Assembly: GCF_030247195.1 (NCBI RefSeq)
Contig: NC_080671.1
Span: 189,017,725 to 189,081,724, forward strand
Origin: Topomyia yanbarensis
Taxonomy: Eukaryota; Arthropoda; Insecta; Diptera; Culicidae
DNA length: 64,000 bases
Direction: 5' to 3'
Each line of letters opens with the position of its first letter. Position 1 is the first letter of the stretch. A model generated the notes under the pieces. It made no database searches, was not told the origin of the DNA, and worked only from the letters and a program-made list of their open reading frames with translations. Positions 24,858-35,372 of this stretch are shown piece by piece. Position numbers and translations under genes: made by a program.

Positions 24858-25731
24858 GATTGATGCAGATTAGTTTTCACCCGAAATCTTAAGACAGTTG
24901 TTCGTGTGTAATCGTTTTTCCCGGTTGACAGAAAGGTTAAAAGCAAGCTTCAGCAACATTTGTTTCATACTTACTAAACCGCTTTGTAACTAATATCCTC
25001 TCCACTTACAACAAACTATTGGCTCAGTTTTGTTGTGTCACAATCACTTTTGTTGTTAAACAAAACATAAAAAACTAACCACGCAGGAAGCCTTGGTTAC
25101 AGGGCTTGCTCTATCGATCCATGGAAAATCATTTCCATTTCCGGAACAGTAATGAAAATGTTAGCAAAAATTCTATAATTTTCACAGAAGTTTCTTTCTA
25201 AACAATATTTGTATATTATGGAGTTATATAAGAAGCAGAGCACAAAAATATGTAAAATCATTCGATTTGGAATCTACAGGAAGAAAATACGTTTTCGCTA
25301 AAGATGGCCGACCGCAATCACATTTTTCTTTCAACTCTATTCATGCCGAATGGCAGTACGGCCTACCAAAATAAAAAAATATGCAAATTTACCTTATTTT
25401 CGGCAACTGACAATGCCAATTTTACACGTCCGGCGATACACTTTTCAAAAAAATGTTTATTCCGCTAGAAATCCTGAAAATTAGCACAGTAATCTACACC
25501 ATTCAACGATTTATAAAAAATGGTTTTTAATACGCAACTAGACAAACTTCGCATATACGTCTCATCCAACGAACATGGAAACTGCGAATGAATGAAAATA
25601 TAAAATGAGCAACGGGCGACGATCGCTTCGGAAAGCGTCACCAGTGTTGTCAGATTTTCAATAGTCCGGGAATTGCAAAATTCGCGATCTTAACGCTCTA
25701 TGTCGACCACCAGATGGCACGACAGCCCTGT
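24858..25731. other. Upstream region of TTC14
   Basis: It should hold the promoter and 5' UTR of TTC14. No TATA box or repeat can be fixed with confidence. The TTC14 promoter cannot be placed. Confidence 0.3.
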
Positions 25732-25751
25732 CAAAAAAATGCGGACGAACA

Positions 25752-26155
25752 TAGAGCACTCTAGTTATGTCGTTTTCGATTGAGAACCTAGAAACCAACC
25801 CAGGTTAGTTGTATCAATCTAACGTTTTTAATGGAACTGAGTTGGGTTCTCGCAAAACAGCGGTGGTGTGAGCGAACCCGAAATATATTTCAGGTTAGAA
25901 CCCAACCCGGTTTTCAGTTCAGTGGCGCATAACCCAGGTTGGAAACTGGCTTCAAACAAACGGTTTGACAGCAGTTAGGTCCGAAACTGAGATAGTTTCT
26001 GCCTCAAGCAAAAACGACATTAGAGTGTGGCCAAAAGGCCATGACGTATCCCAACGAACATGGAATTTGACGTATACACAATAGAAATACGTCAAATTTC
26101 ATGTTCGTTTGGATACGTCATGGCCTCTTGGCCACACTCTAACTAGAGTGCTCAA
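25752..26155. mobile_element. TIR element with 8-bp target duplication GACGAACA
   Basis: Termini TAGAGCACTCTAGTTA and TAACTAGAGTGCTCAA are flanked by GACGAACA (25744-25751, 26156-26163). A palindromic segment (GGCCATGACGTATCC and inverse) at about 26018-26150 lies near its right end and looks like a further insertion. Confidence 0.65.
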
Positions 26156-26272
26156 GACGAACATGGTCAGGCGATTTAAACAGTTTGACGTTTAACTCAA
26201 CTCGCCTGTGCTAATTGCCCCTAGGAACAAATGCAATTTGCCAATGCGATTTAAAGGCAATTTCAACACTTA

Positions 26273-26483
26273 CACTGAGAAACAAAAATATGCATGGTTA
26301 GCATACTTTCTATTCCCGTCTCTTTTCTTCTGCTGTGATTTTTATGCATTTTCATGCATATACTTCTAGTAAGCATTCAATGAGTGGATAGACCGAATAT
26401 GTCCAATGCATAAAATTTACAGCAGAAGAAACGAGAGGCAGATAGAAAAGTATGCTATCGATGCATAAATAAAATTCTGCGTG
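26273..26483. mobile_element. TA-flanked MITE inside the fold-back element
   Basis: It starts CACTGAGAAAC and ends TTCTGCGTG, with TA on both sides. Inverted blocks ACTTTCTATTCCCGTCTC and TATGCA pair. The related copy at 45707-46300 has the uninterrupted sequence at this spot. A fragment of the same MITE is at 27783-27870. Confidence 0.65.
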
Positions 26484-27181
26484 TAGACAAATTTTCTGGC
26501 GGCTGAAAAGGACTTGGTTGTTTTTGCGTTTTTCAAACATGGCGGTTCATGTTTGGCTTAAGCTCAAAATAGTTTTTTAAACGATTGACGTGTTCTCGCT
26601 TGTATTTTGTTTGTCTAGTACACTTCATTTAGCCAACGAATGTGGGAAATTGTGGAATCGTGTGTAAATATAGTGGAACAAGATATCTGACCTAAAGGGT
26701 TAATACAAGTCAGATTGTGGTAAGTTTTGGTGTGCAATGCCAGTTTCACCATTGATTCTTCCAATAGTTTAATGGTGATTACCTAGTGTAGTGATAAGTT
26801 TATGTGAGTAGATAATGAATCCGAAAATAAGTAATATTTGTAATTTTACATATTAGGCAATTAAGGGCAATTAAATGGCGCGTTCCCTGGGCGATTTAAG
26901 GGCGAGTAGAGCGGCTAAAAAATGACGGTGGCAAATCGCCTAAATGTTGCATTTGAAATACTATTTTAAGCTTAAGCCAAACATGAACCGCCATGTTTGA
27001 AAAACGCAAAAACAACCAAGTCCTTTTCAGCCGCCAGAAAATTTGCATAAGTATTGAAATTGTCTTTAAATCGCATTCGCAAATTGCACTTGTTCCTAGG
27101 GGCAATTAGCACAGGCGAGTTGAGTTAAACGTCAAACTGTTTAAATCGCCTGACCATGTTCGTCCGCATTTTTTTGACCGG

Positions 27182-27590
27182 AAGGAGAGTGACGACACTG
27201 TCAAAATTGGAACAATTCTAGAGAAAATTTTCAATAGGACGTATGTAACATTGAGAGCCTCTCTTTGTTTACTTTCTCTTTCGTTTATTACGACAATTAC
27301 AACACTTTGCACTAATTTTCCAGTACATATCGAAAGCCGACGCTTTTGACTAGAATATTATGCAAAAAGTAGAGTAGTAAATGTTGAAATGGCCAAGTAA
27401 TGAACAGAAGAGAAAGACCCCAAAGAGAATCTCTCATTGTTACTTACGTCCTATTCTAAATTTTCTCTAGAATTATTATTTGTCAGTGTCATTCCAAACG
27501 AGTCAAATCCATGTATTTTGACAGGTCGTTTGTTCGTTTGGAATATCACTGACAGATAATCATGACAGTTGTCTTCACTCTCCTTACATA
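27182..27590. mobile_element. Inverted-repeat element AAGGAGAGTGA, split by MITE 27214-27474
   Basis: The ends AAGGAGAGTGACGACA and TGTCTTCACTCTCCTT pair. The centre contains the AATTCTAGAG fold-back MITE 27214-27474, the inverse of 10386-10646. Confidence 0.5.
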
Positions 27591-27880
27591 CACTCTGGAC
27601 TGGATGATGTTTTCATTTCCATCCTACAGTTTCTATCTGTCAAAACGCACCGAAAAAAAAAAAACTTTCGATATCATAAACTCAACCAATATTTTAAGTA
27701 AATATAATTTCTTCTAATAGACTATAATTTTTAATTGGGAAATCTTGTTTTCTACCTCTACCAAAGGTATAAAAGGTGCACTTAGAAACAAAATATCCAT
27801 AGTTACCATACTTTCTATTCCCGTCTCTTTTATTCTGCTGTGATTTTTATGCAGGTTCTAGCATATACTCCAAGTATCTA

Positions 27881-28152
27881 GGGGCAGATCACTCTAAGAA
27901 TGTATAACAAATTTGCATCAAATTAGAAAAAATGCATTTAATTTCCATTTTTGTATCAGCTTTGCACTCCCTCGTAGAAAAGTTTGTTTAACAAACATCC
28001 TACGCTGATCCACTTTGTTCGACGTTTTGTTAAATGTAGGGCTAGTTTTTTCTGTAGGGTTTTGACGTCTTACACGCAACGCAAACATTGCACGCAACGC
28101 AAAAACATTGCACGCAACGCAAAATACATTATGAATTTCTATTTTGATGGAG
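27881..28152. mobile_element. hAT-like CTAGGGG MITE, truncated copy
   Basis: Starts CTAGGGGCAGATCACT and contains three CATTGCACGCAACGCAAA units near 28070-28130. The right end is missing. Confidence 0.6.
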
Positions 28153-28199
28153 ATAAACCCGCATATTTGGTGACCATTCCTGCAGGAACTTGAAGAGTT

Positions 28200-29360
28200 T
28201 CCCGGAGGCATCATGAATCGTCATAGGTGGCCAATGTCAAAGCTACTTTTATTGATCATTAGTAATCTAGACCCGCAAATTAAAGTAATGTTGCACCCAT
28301 TTTAATATATTTTTACATCATTTGGATATCACGGTGGTACCAGTTTATATAGGAATTTTCTGTGTGACTGCACTCTTCAACTCGTAACTCCGGAACCGGA
28401 AGTCGGATCAACTAAAAATTCAACAGTAGCTTATGGAAGCGTTATACCTTTTAGATGGAACTAAGTTTGTGTAAATCGGTTCAGCCATCTCTGAGAAAAT
28501 TGTGTGAGTTTAAATGACACACACATGCATACACACAGACATTTTCCGATCTCGACGAAGTGAATCTGAAACTGAGTTTTTTTTACATAACAAAATCTCG
28601 GCGTTTCATGCATTTTAAATATGTTTGGTATAAAAAATACGACTTCTGAAATTTCATGAGGACTAAGTTTATGAAAATCGGCCCAACCATTTCCGGGAAA
28701 CTGCTGTGAGTTTCTTAATTTTGAAAGAAAGCCACTTTTCACAAACACTTCCGGAAACGTCTATGGTGGTCTATGTGGTCAACGAGACTTCCGTTGGCCG
28801 TTAGTAACCTAGAACTGCAAATGCGAGCTATTTGGCACCCGTTTTAGCAAAGTTTTTACCTTTTTGCATTCATCGCGGTATCGGTTTGAATCGAAATTAT
28901 CCATGTGACTGCACTTCACAACCCGTAACTCCAAGAAACTCTCCAAGAAACCGATATAACCATTATTCTGAATTTGGATCCTTTCGGGACCGATGATGGT
29001 GGCCAATGTGGCCAAAGAGACTTTAAATGGCTTCAATACTACAGATCGAAGCAGTTGTGGTCATATTTTGGATAAATTTTCACCTTTTTACATTCTGCGC
29101 AGAATGCATTAAAATCGAGATTTGCTGTGTAATCGTGCTCATCACCCAGTAGTTCCGGAACCGGAAGTCGGATCCATATCTTAGAAAAGTGAGTGACATT
29201 TGGTCACGTACACACGCAGACGTACACACATACATACATACAGACATTTGCCGTACTCGACGAACTGAATCGAATGGTATATGTTATTCGGCCCTCCGAG
29301 CCTCGGTTATAAAGTCTGTTTCAGAGCAATTGCAATACCTTTCTATTGAGAAAGGCAAAA
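28200..29360. repeat. Diverged dispersed repeat with CCGGAACCGGAAGTCGGATC blocks
   Basis: The motif recurs near 28390 and 29153, with diverged relatives near 28920. The region ends in TTCTATTGAGAAAGGCAAAA. It looks like the non-coding 3' part of an old retrotransposon. No coding frame. Confidence 0.4.
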
Positions 29361-29520
29361 AGTAAATCATACAAAAAAATGTGATTCATTTTACATTTTT
29401 TTAAAATTGTGACTCATTTTACAATGAGTAACTTCAGTCCCTTCAGATTTTATCGCTCTCACCACTTGATGGTACTTCAATTGGATATTTCCATATGCTC
29501 TCATTGTTATTTATAGTATA

Positions 29521-30012
29521 CACTCAGGTTTTTTTTTTACGCGGGGGATACAAGCCGCGTAAATGAAAACCGCGTAAATGAAAACCGCGTAAATTTCAAA
29601 ATCCGCGTAAATGAAAACCGCGTAAATTTCAAAATCCGCGTAAAGGAAAACCGCGTAAATTTCAAAATCCGTGTAAATGAAAACCGCGTAAATTTCAAAA
29701 TCCGCGTAAATGAAAACCGCGTAAATTTCAAAATCCGCGTAAATGAAGACCACTTAAATTTAAGAATCCGCGATAAAGGGAACCTCATTGATGAATACCG
29801 CGTAAATTCCCAAAACCGCGTAAATGAAAACCGCGTAAATTTCAAAAACCGCGTAAATGAAAACCGCGTAAATTTCAAAATCCGCGTAAATGAAAACCGC
29901 GTAAATTTCAAAATCCGCGTAAATGAAAACCGCGTAAATTTCAAAATCCGCGTAAAAAAAAACCGCGTAAAAAATACCGCGCAAAAAAAAACCGCGTAAA
30001 AAAACTTGAGTG
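29521..30012. repeat. 33-bp minisatellite inside a TA-flanked MITE
   Basis: Units of CCGCGTAAATGAAAA plus CCGCGTAAATTTCAAAAT fill about 29545-30000. The whole block is bounded by CACTCAGGTTTTTTTT and AAAAAACTTGAGTG inverted ends and by TA on each side. The minus strand reads open in more than one frame only because the unit has no stop. Confidence 0.85.
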
Positions 30013-30304
30013 TACTTGAAAGTCGTTGGTATAGTATTTGAAATTCATCAATGTAGGTATGAATATTAATAGTTGCACATGAGTCTAATGTGATTGGTCA
30101 TTTTTAATTTTTTTTGTTGGGTACATATTCCACTGCGCCCAGTGTTTTGATCTATTGTGGTCATTTTTAATATATACGTGCTTTTTCACTTAAAATTTAT
30201 ATGATTTTTTGGCTCAGTGATATTTCACCCAAAGACGATGTTTTAAATATAAAGACACGCGGAGAGAAAAACAGTGGATTTGGCAGTACGGTTTACCAAG
30301 TTAT

Positions 30305-30459
30305 TAGGGCCCCTTACACGAGGCGCTAGTAATGTCATTACAGAGCAGTAATGTCACTTTTAATGATCGTGTAAGGTGAGTAATGACGGAATTCCCATAC
30401 AATTCTAGTAATGACACTACTTAGTAATGACACTTTTATTACGCGTGTAAGGGCCCCTA
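30305..30459. mobile_element. Short MITE with TAGGG.CCCTTACACG termini
   Basis: TAGGGCCCCTTACACG and the inverse end CGTGTAAGGGCCCCTA. The inside is rich in AGTAATGACACT. About 155 bp, no ORF. Confidence 0.65.
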
Positions 30460-30471
30460 TTTTGTCTGCTT

Positions 30472-30641
30472 CCCGGTCAAACCATTCGGAATTTGATTCG
30501 GAATCCTGAATGAAGTCAGTATGGATTCCAAATCAAATGCAACAACCGATTCTCAGTCGGAATCGGTTGTTACATTTGATTTGGAATCCATAATGACTCC
30601 ATTCAGAAATCCGAACCGGTTCTGGAATGAGTTTAACTGGG
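30472..30641. mobile_element. Fold-back MITE CCCAGTT/GACCGGG, copy 1
   Basis: Palindromic, centre near 30555; arms contain GGTTCGGATTTCTGAATG-type sequence and GGATTCCAAATCAAATGCAA. Other copies are at 30843-31010, 39751-39930 and 48947-49417. Confidence 0.7.
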
Positions 30642-30842
30642 TAGTTTTGGCACCCAGGAGTTTTGTGTAAACAGCGAATGACTTGTTCTTTTAATGAATG
30701 CTTGACGAATTTCTTTTGAGAAATATTTCGCAAAATACTCAATCATGCAACTCGAAAACGCATTAGTACACGTAAATTCTACGTATGTAAACATAATTAC
30801 ATGCATTTTCTTTTATTTCAATCTCAATACTCCCCAAGAGTT

Positions 30843-31010
30843 CCCAGTTAAATTCATTCCAGAACCGGTTCGGATTTCTGAATGGAGTCAGTATGGATTC
30901 CAACTCAAATGCAAAAACCGATTCCGACTCAATCGGTTCTCGCATTTTAGTTGGAATCCATACTGACTCTATTCAGGATTCCGAATCAAATCCCGAATGG
31001 TTTGACCGGG
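30843..31010. mobile_element. Fold-back MITE CCCAGTT/GACCGGG, copy 2
   Basis: Same family as 30472-30641, opposite orientation. It starts CCCAGTTAAATTCATTCC and ends GGTTTGACCGGG. Confidence 0.7.
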
Positions 31011-31433
31011 TTACTTCCTAAATCCGCTATATTTGTTTACATTGCTCGTTTGGAACCGTTGTTTTAGGTTCGATTGGAATTTTTGGCTTCAATCTTCGCG
31101 CATCTCTATACAATCATCTTTGATTTCACCGTGGAATATTTAAAATGATCGGGGAATAAGGCAATCAATTAGACGTTTGTTTGACAATTCAGCGGTGGGT
31201 TCTGTCAACAAGTCTACTCCTGCGAACAGAATAACTCGTCCGACAACAACTTTGTTAGTCCGATTCGTTTGATGTTGGATCGAATCAACTATATTAGCGG
31301 ACGTCGCACCCTTCGGAGTAACGTCAGAATAAGTAAACAAGAAATAATCAGCTGATCAGAAACGTTTCATGCAGGAGGGTGTCACTCCTGTCATCCGCTA
31401 TTGAGATATACAGACTTTGACAGTAGTCAACAT

Positions 31434-31613
31434 ATGTGGGCCTAGCCGCCCACTGAGACGTCCAAAAAATTGTTTCAAAATCGTTCAACACGGGTCCAAC
31501 GATGGACGTTCGTTGAACGGTTATTTGGACGTTGTCCAAATTCGTCCAACGAACGTCCTTCATTGGACGGTTTTGAAACCAACCGTTCTTAGAGGGCGGC
31601 TTTAGGCCCATGT
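31434..31613. mobile_element. Palindromic MITE with GGGCCTA..GCCGCCC ends
   Basis: GTGGGCCTAGCCGCCC pairs with GGGCGGCTTTAGGCCCA. Interior copies of CGTCCAACGA and GTTTTGAAAC are inverted. No ORF. Confidence 0.55.
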
Positions 31614-31660
31614 CGCCCGTGCAATAGCATTGGGTTGTTTTGATTTCAACAAAGGCAGAT

Positions 31661-32518
31661 GTGGGCCCATATTATTGGCTCGAATCAAAACTCGTCGAAA
31701 TGTCAATTGACGATAGGTTCATCCGGAGTGTTCATTTGTGTTTACATTTTGCTAGCGTTGCCAATTTTATTTTGTGTCCAGCACCCGGCTGGATGTTGTT
31801 GGCTCGAATCAAAACTTGTCGAAAGTAAACAAAGTTCATTTCATATCGTCAACCTGGCGCCCAGGTGGTGAAATCAACGGAGTGCTGGAGCGTTGCCAAA
31901 AAATTTTATTTCCAGATTAAATTTTACTAAACTTCCCAGTTTAACTCAGCCGGAATGCTGGCTGGTTCTAATTCGTATTCCGGCTCCTGTGACACAGCCG
32001 ATTCAAGTTAGAATGTGCAAGGGGTACCATTTCGATGCGGCCTAGCCGCATAACCGAGGCCTAGGAACCGAAGCGGCGCAAAGCCGCTGAGGATCCGCCG
32101 GGCGAGGTGGCCACCGACCCGCCGTCGGAAGCAAGCGAACCTGTGACCCACTCGTTTGCCCGGCTTACTCAAACATAGGGGCTATCCCTAGTTTAAGTCC
32201 GACTGAGCGGTAGCGAAGTCGGACAGCACGCGCAAAAGCGATGTGGCGTAGCCACATTGGGTGCTGGACACAAAATAAAATTGGCAACGTTAGTAAAATG
32301 TAAACACAAATGAACACTCCGGATGAACCTATCGTCAATTGACATTTCGACGAGTTTTGATTCGAGCCAATAATATGGGCCCCCAGCACCCCATGTGGCT
32401 ACGCCACATCGCTTCTGCGCATGCTGTCCGACTTCGCTACCGCTTAGTCGGACTTAAGCTAGGGATAGCCCCTATGGTTGAGTAAGCCGGGCAAACGAGT
32501 GGATCACAGGAAAATGTA
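31661..32518. repeat. Nested inverted repeats (two families)
   Basis: Block P (31661-31796, GCCCATATTATTGGCTCG...) is inverted at 32258-32393. Block Q' (32147-32260) is inverted at 32395-32518. So P' sits in the middle of a Q palindrome. Q is the arm sequence of the 4495-5590 element. Confidence 0.6.
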
Positions 32519-33331
32519 GAGAGTAGAATGGTAGGAGAATGTCGAACAGTCTAGAAGAATTCCCTCTCAGACCTCTACGACCAACTTACTAGAACATCAA
32601 AGTGAAGATGAGCAACGAAGCGAAGGGAAACGTATTCTAGTGAAAACTCACTCTAAATACTCTCCCGCAACCGTGTGATATCACTGTTAAAACACTTTGT
32701 ATTAACTCAGGTCCGCTTGTGGGCTTACGAAGAGGGCGGTAGTATAAAAATGCGAAATCTCAGTGTGCGTATTTTAAACGTCAGATATCTCAATAGGAAT
32801 ATTATTGCATTGATTCAATTATATCGAATAATTGTGCATGGATTCGCTAAGTATATCAATGTAATATCTTAGTTCCACTTCCCATCAATTTCTATGCGCT
32901 AACCAGTGAGATATTGGAAAAAGTAATTTGGCGCACATCAAGGTCACGTTCATTTTCACCGAGGGTGCAAATGGGCCTTAATTGTGAATGGATTGGGTTC
33001 GCTAAGTATATTAGTCTAAAATAGGGACATCGACCTTTCTGAACATTATATACAATGATAATATAGAGTGAAGAGAGCATGTTTTATATACTATTTATTG
33101 AGAGAGCAGAGAGAACAGAAGCTGCATGCGTAGCCAACAAGGCGATGGGGCTGGGGATTGCGGACTAAAGTTCAACACAACACGTCTTGTTTTAGTTGCT
33201 TTTTGATATTGCTCCGAATCGCACAAGATTCAGGAATCGTTCCTGTTCGTCGTTTTTCAACAGTTAGTGGAGTGGTAGAATTTATTATTCTAATCAGCCC
33301 AAAACATCATACAAAACAAAACGCACAAAAA
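32519..33331. other. Upstream region of AK3
   Basis: No repeat boundary or gene was recognised. The AK3 promoter and 5' UTR should lie here. The frame of AK3 is open for 58 codons before the chosen start. Confidence 0.3.
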
Positions 33332-33982
33332 ATGAGCCAGAACCTGTTTCGCGCTGTGCTAATGGGTGCGCCTGGCTCCGGCAAAGGCACAGTGTCTGCA
33401 CGTATAGTGAAGACGTTTAATATGAAATACATATCAAGCGGAGATATGCTACGAAGTAACATAGAGCAGAAAACAGATTTAGGCAACATTGCGGATCAAT
33501 ACATCAGAGATGGAAAGCTTGTACCAGACATTTATGTAACCAAGTGTATTCTGAGCGAACTCGAAAAACTTAAATCAAAGTCTTGGTTGCTGGACGGCTT
33601 CCCTCGAACACTCGATCAAGCAGACGAATTGTTGCACACAGAACCAATTGACACTGTTATCAATCTAGACGTTCCTTTTGATGTGATTATAGATCGACTG
33701 CGAAGTCGGTGGGTTCATTTACCCAGTGGGAGGGTATACAACATTGGTTTCAACGATCCGAAAGTGCCTGGGAAAGATGATGTCACAGGTGAACCGCTTA
33801 TCCAACGACCAGACGACAATCCGGTAGCAGTTCAAAAGCGATTGGAAATCTACGAAGCCTGTACTAAACCACTCAACACCTACTTTAAACAAAGAGGAAT
33901 CTTGGTTACATTTAGTGGGAAGACGACTGATGAAATATGGCCTAACGTGAAGAAATTTTTAGAGGAAAAAATCAAGAAATAA
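33332..33982 (+). CDS. AK3: Adenylate kinase 3 (GTP:AMP phosphotransferase, mitochondrial)
   Basis: 216-residue nucleoside monophosphate kinase. The P-loop GAPGSGKGT lies at residues 12-20, the AMP-binding segment SSGDMLR at 35-41 and DGFPRT at 88-93. The LID runs from about 132 to 163 (GRVYNIGF...DDVTGEPL.QRPDD) and lacks the zinc-binding cysteines of bacterial enzymes, as in AK3. Length and LID match metazoan AK3, which phosphorylates AMP with GTP in the mitochondrial matrix. AK3 enters mitochondria without a cleaved presequence, which fits the start chosen here: the ATG at 33332, with AAAA before it. The same frame stays open for 58 codons upstream but contains no ATG that improves the family alignment. 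The gene has no intron in the coding region. A polyadenylation signal lies 18 bp past the stop. Neighbours are all transposon relics, and nothing suggests co-regulation. Confidence 0.95.
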   Translation: MSQNLFRAVLMGAPGSGKGTVSARIVKTFNMKYISSGDMLRSNIEQKTDLGNIADQYIRDGKLVPDIYVTKCILSELEKLKSKSWLLDGFPRTLDQADELLHTEPIDTVINLDVPFDVIIDRLRSRWVHLPSGRVYNIGFNDPKVPGKDDVTGEPLIQRPDDNPVAVQKRLEIYEACTKPLNTYFKQRGILVTFSGKTTDEIWPNVKKFLEEKIKK

Positions 33983-33999
33983 TTGAGCTTGAGGTGCAA

Positions 34000-34005
34000 A
34001 ATAAA
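34000..34005 (+). terminator. Polyadenylation signal of AK3
   Basis: AATAAA 18 bp after the AK3 stop codon. The distance is short, and further AT-rich hexamer-like sites occur near 34155. Confidence 0.5.
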
Positions 34006-34708
34006 TGACAATACCTGAAGCTTCAAGGCGGGGGTAGCCATTTCCAGAAAATACCGGTCCTGTTGAGAAGTACAATTAGACCGATAAGGAATTTCATGAA
34101 CATTCAATATGTTAATGATAAGAACCAAATAGAGGTGCTGGGCAAAATGTGCCAAAATAAAAAGTGCAATCTAATCATTTTTATTACCACAATCTTTTAA
34201 ATAATACTATCAACGATAAAAATTTTCCGATTGTTGAAGAGCTTGGAGGATTATTGAAATACTGTACTGTTGTTTGGTTCAATTGGGGTCATGTGGTATC
34301 GTTCTACGGTTTTGGAAAATTTGTTTACCAATTGAGCGTGAAAGAAGTGTTAGTTTTGCATAGCACGAATGGTCTACCTCACTTCTTTATTTAACAATAG
34401 AGCACGAATCTAATTTTATTAATACTTATGTCGAAAAAAATTAACATTAATGACTGGGTTGCTAAAACTTGCCAGTATATGAGTGAGTTTGCTCAACATC
34501 ATCGCCTGGTCAAACAATACGCAGAGAGTAATATTAGCTACTGATAAGACTGTTTTGATGTCTTAGCCAAGTTAAAGATGGAACGAAATCAAGTAAAGTA
34601 TGAAGACTTATATACCTGTTATCACTAATAATTTGCGCTTACTGAATATAAGCTAAGTTAGGAAAAGAATCAATACAAACAATCAATTGCAAGATGCGAA
34701 TGTGCTTA

Positions 34709-35020
34709 GGCACCATTCGTAAATTACGTAACACTTTTAGGGGAGAATGTTACATGTTGTATTTCACCTATGCTGCCGTTATATGCATAATTGTCCCATG
34801 TATATAGGGATTCCCATAGAACATGGGACAAATATGCGTATAACGGCAGTATGGGGGAAAAGGAATCAGATGTAACGTTAGGTAACGTAAGGCTTTTACT
34901 GAAATTTTTTGTTGAACAGTTTGTTACGTACTGGGGGACAGGGGGATAAAGAAATTTTTCCATGGGGGCAGGGGCAGACAACTGACGAAATTTTTGCATT
35001 ACGTAATTTATGGATGGTCC
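34709..35020. mobile_element. TIR MITE (ACCATTCGTAAATTACGTAA type) with nested palindromic MITE
   Basis: The ends GGCACCATTCGTAAATTACG and CGTAATTTATGGATGGTCC pair imperfectly. A complete palindromic MITE (34768-34854) lies inside and is the same family as 985-1290 and 47613-47694. Confidence 0.65.
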
Positions 35021-35372
35021 CGAAAAGGCAATCCATCGAAGTGTATAATAAAGTTAACAATCAATATTTCTGCTCTACACTAGCTACTTGCAGTAGATTA
35101 ATTTTGCATTGTTACTTTTACGTACTTTTCTTAATCATCGGTAGTACCATTTGTTTCTTAAGTTTTGTTTGATAAAATGTAAGTTCTTCAATTTACAAGT
35201 ACTAGCAACTGTATAGAGGCTTCTTACACACTGGACAGGACTTCTTGCTTCCGGCAATTATTAGCTGTTCAATTAGTTATAAATGGTTCGGTTCTTTAGA
35301 ACTAATTCTACAGGCAGAAACTCTAGTAAGTTTGAAATCACATGATCATCCAATAACACAGTCAACCTTTGT

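Larger units (their letters stand above)
25732..27175. mobile_element. Large fold-back element with three nested insertions
   Basis: The ends GTCAAAAAAATGCGGACG and the inverse at about 27158-27175 bound it. Arms share GGTCAGGCGATTTAAA, GCCTGTGCTAATTGCCCC and TTTTCTGGCGGCTGAAAA. A second, partly deleted copy is at 45707-46300. Insertions: 25752-26155 (8-bp duplication), a palindrome inside that (26018-26150), and 26273-26483 (TA duplication). No ORF. Confidence 0.7.

Noticed and set aside
29537..29944. Repetitive minus-strand frame (FTRILKFTRFS type) that looks like a repeat protein
   Set aside because: It is the 33-bp minisatellite; the unit has no stop, so more than one frame is open. No start context or non-repeat domain.
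29545..30000. CRISPR-like array
   Set aside because: Units are contiguous with no unique spacers, and the setting is eukaryotic.
33158..33331. 58-codon upstream extension of AK3 as a mitochondrial presequence
   Set aside because: There is no ATG at its start, and the family begins at the internal Met; AK3 normally lacks a cleaved presequence.
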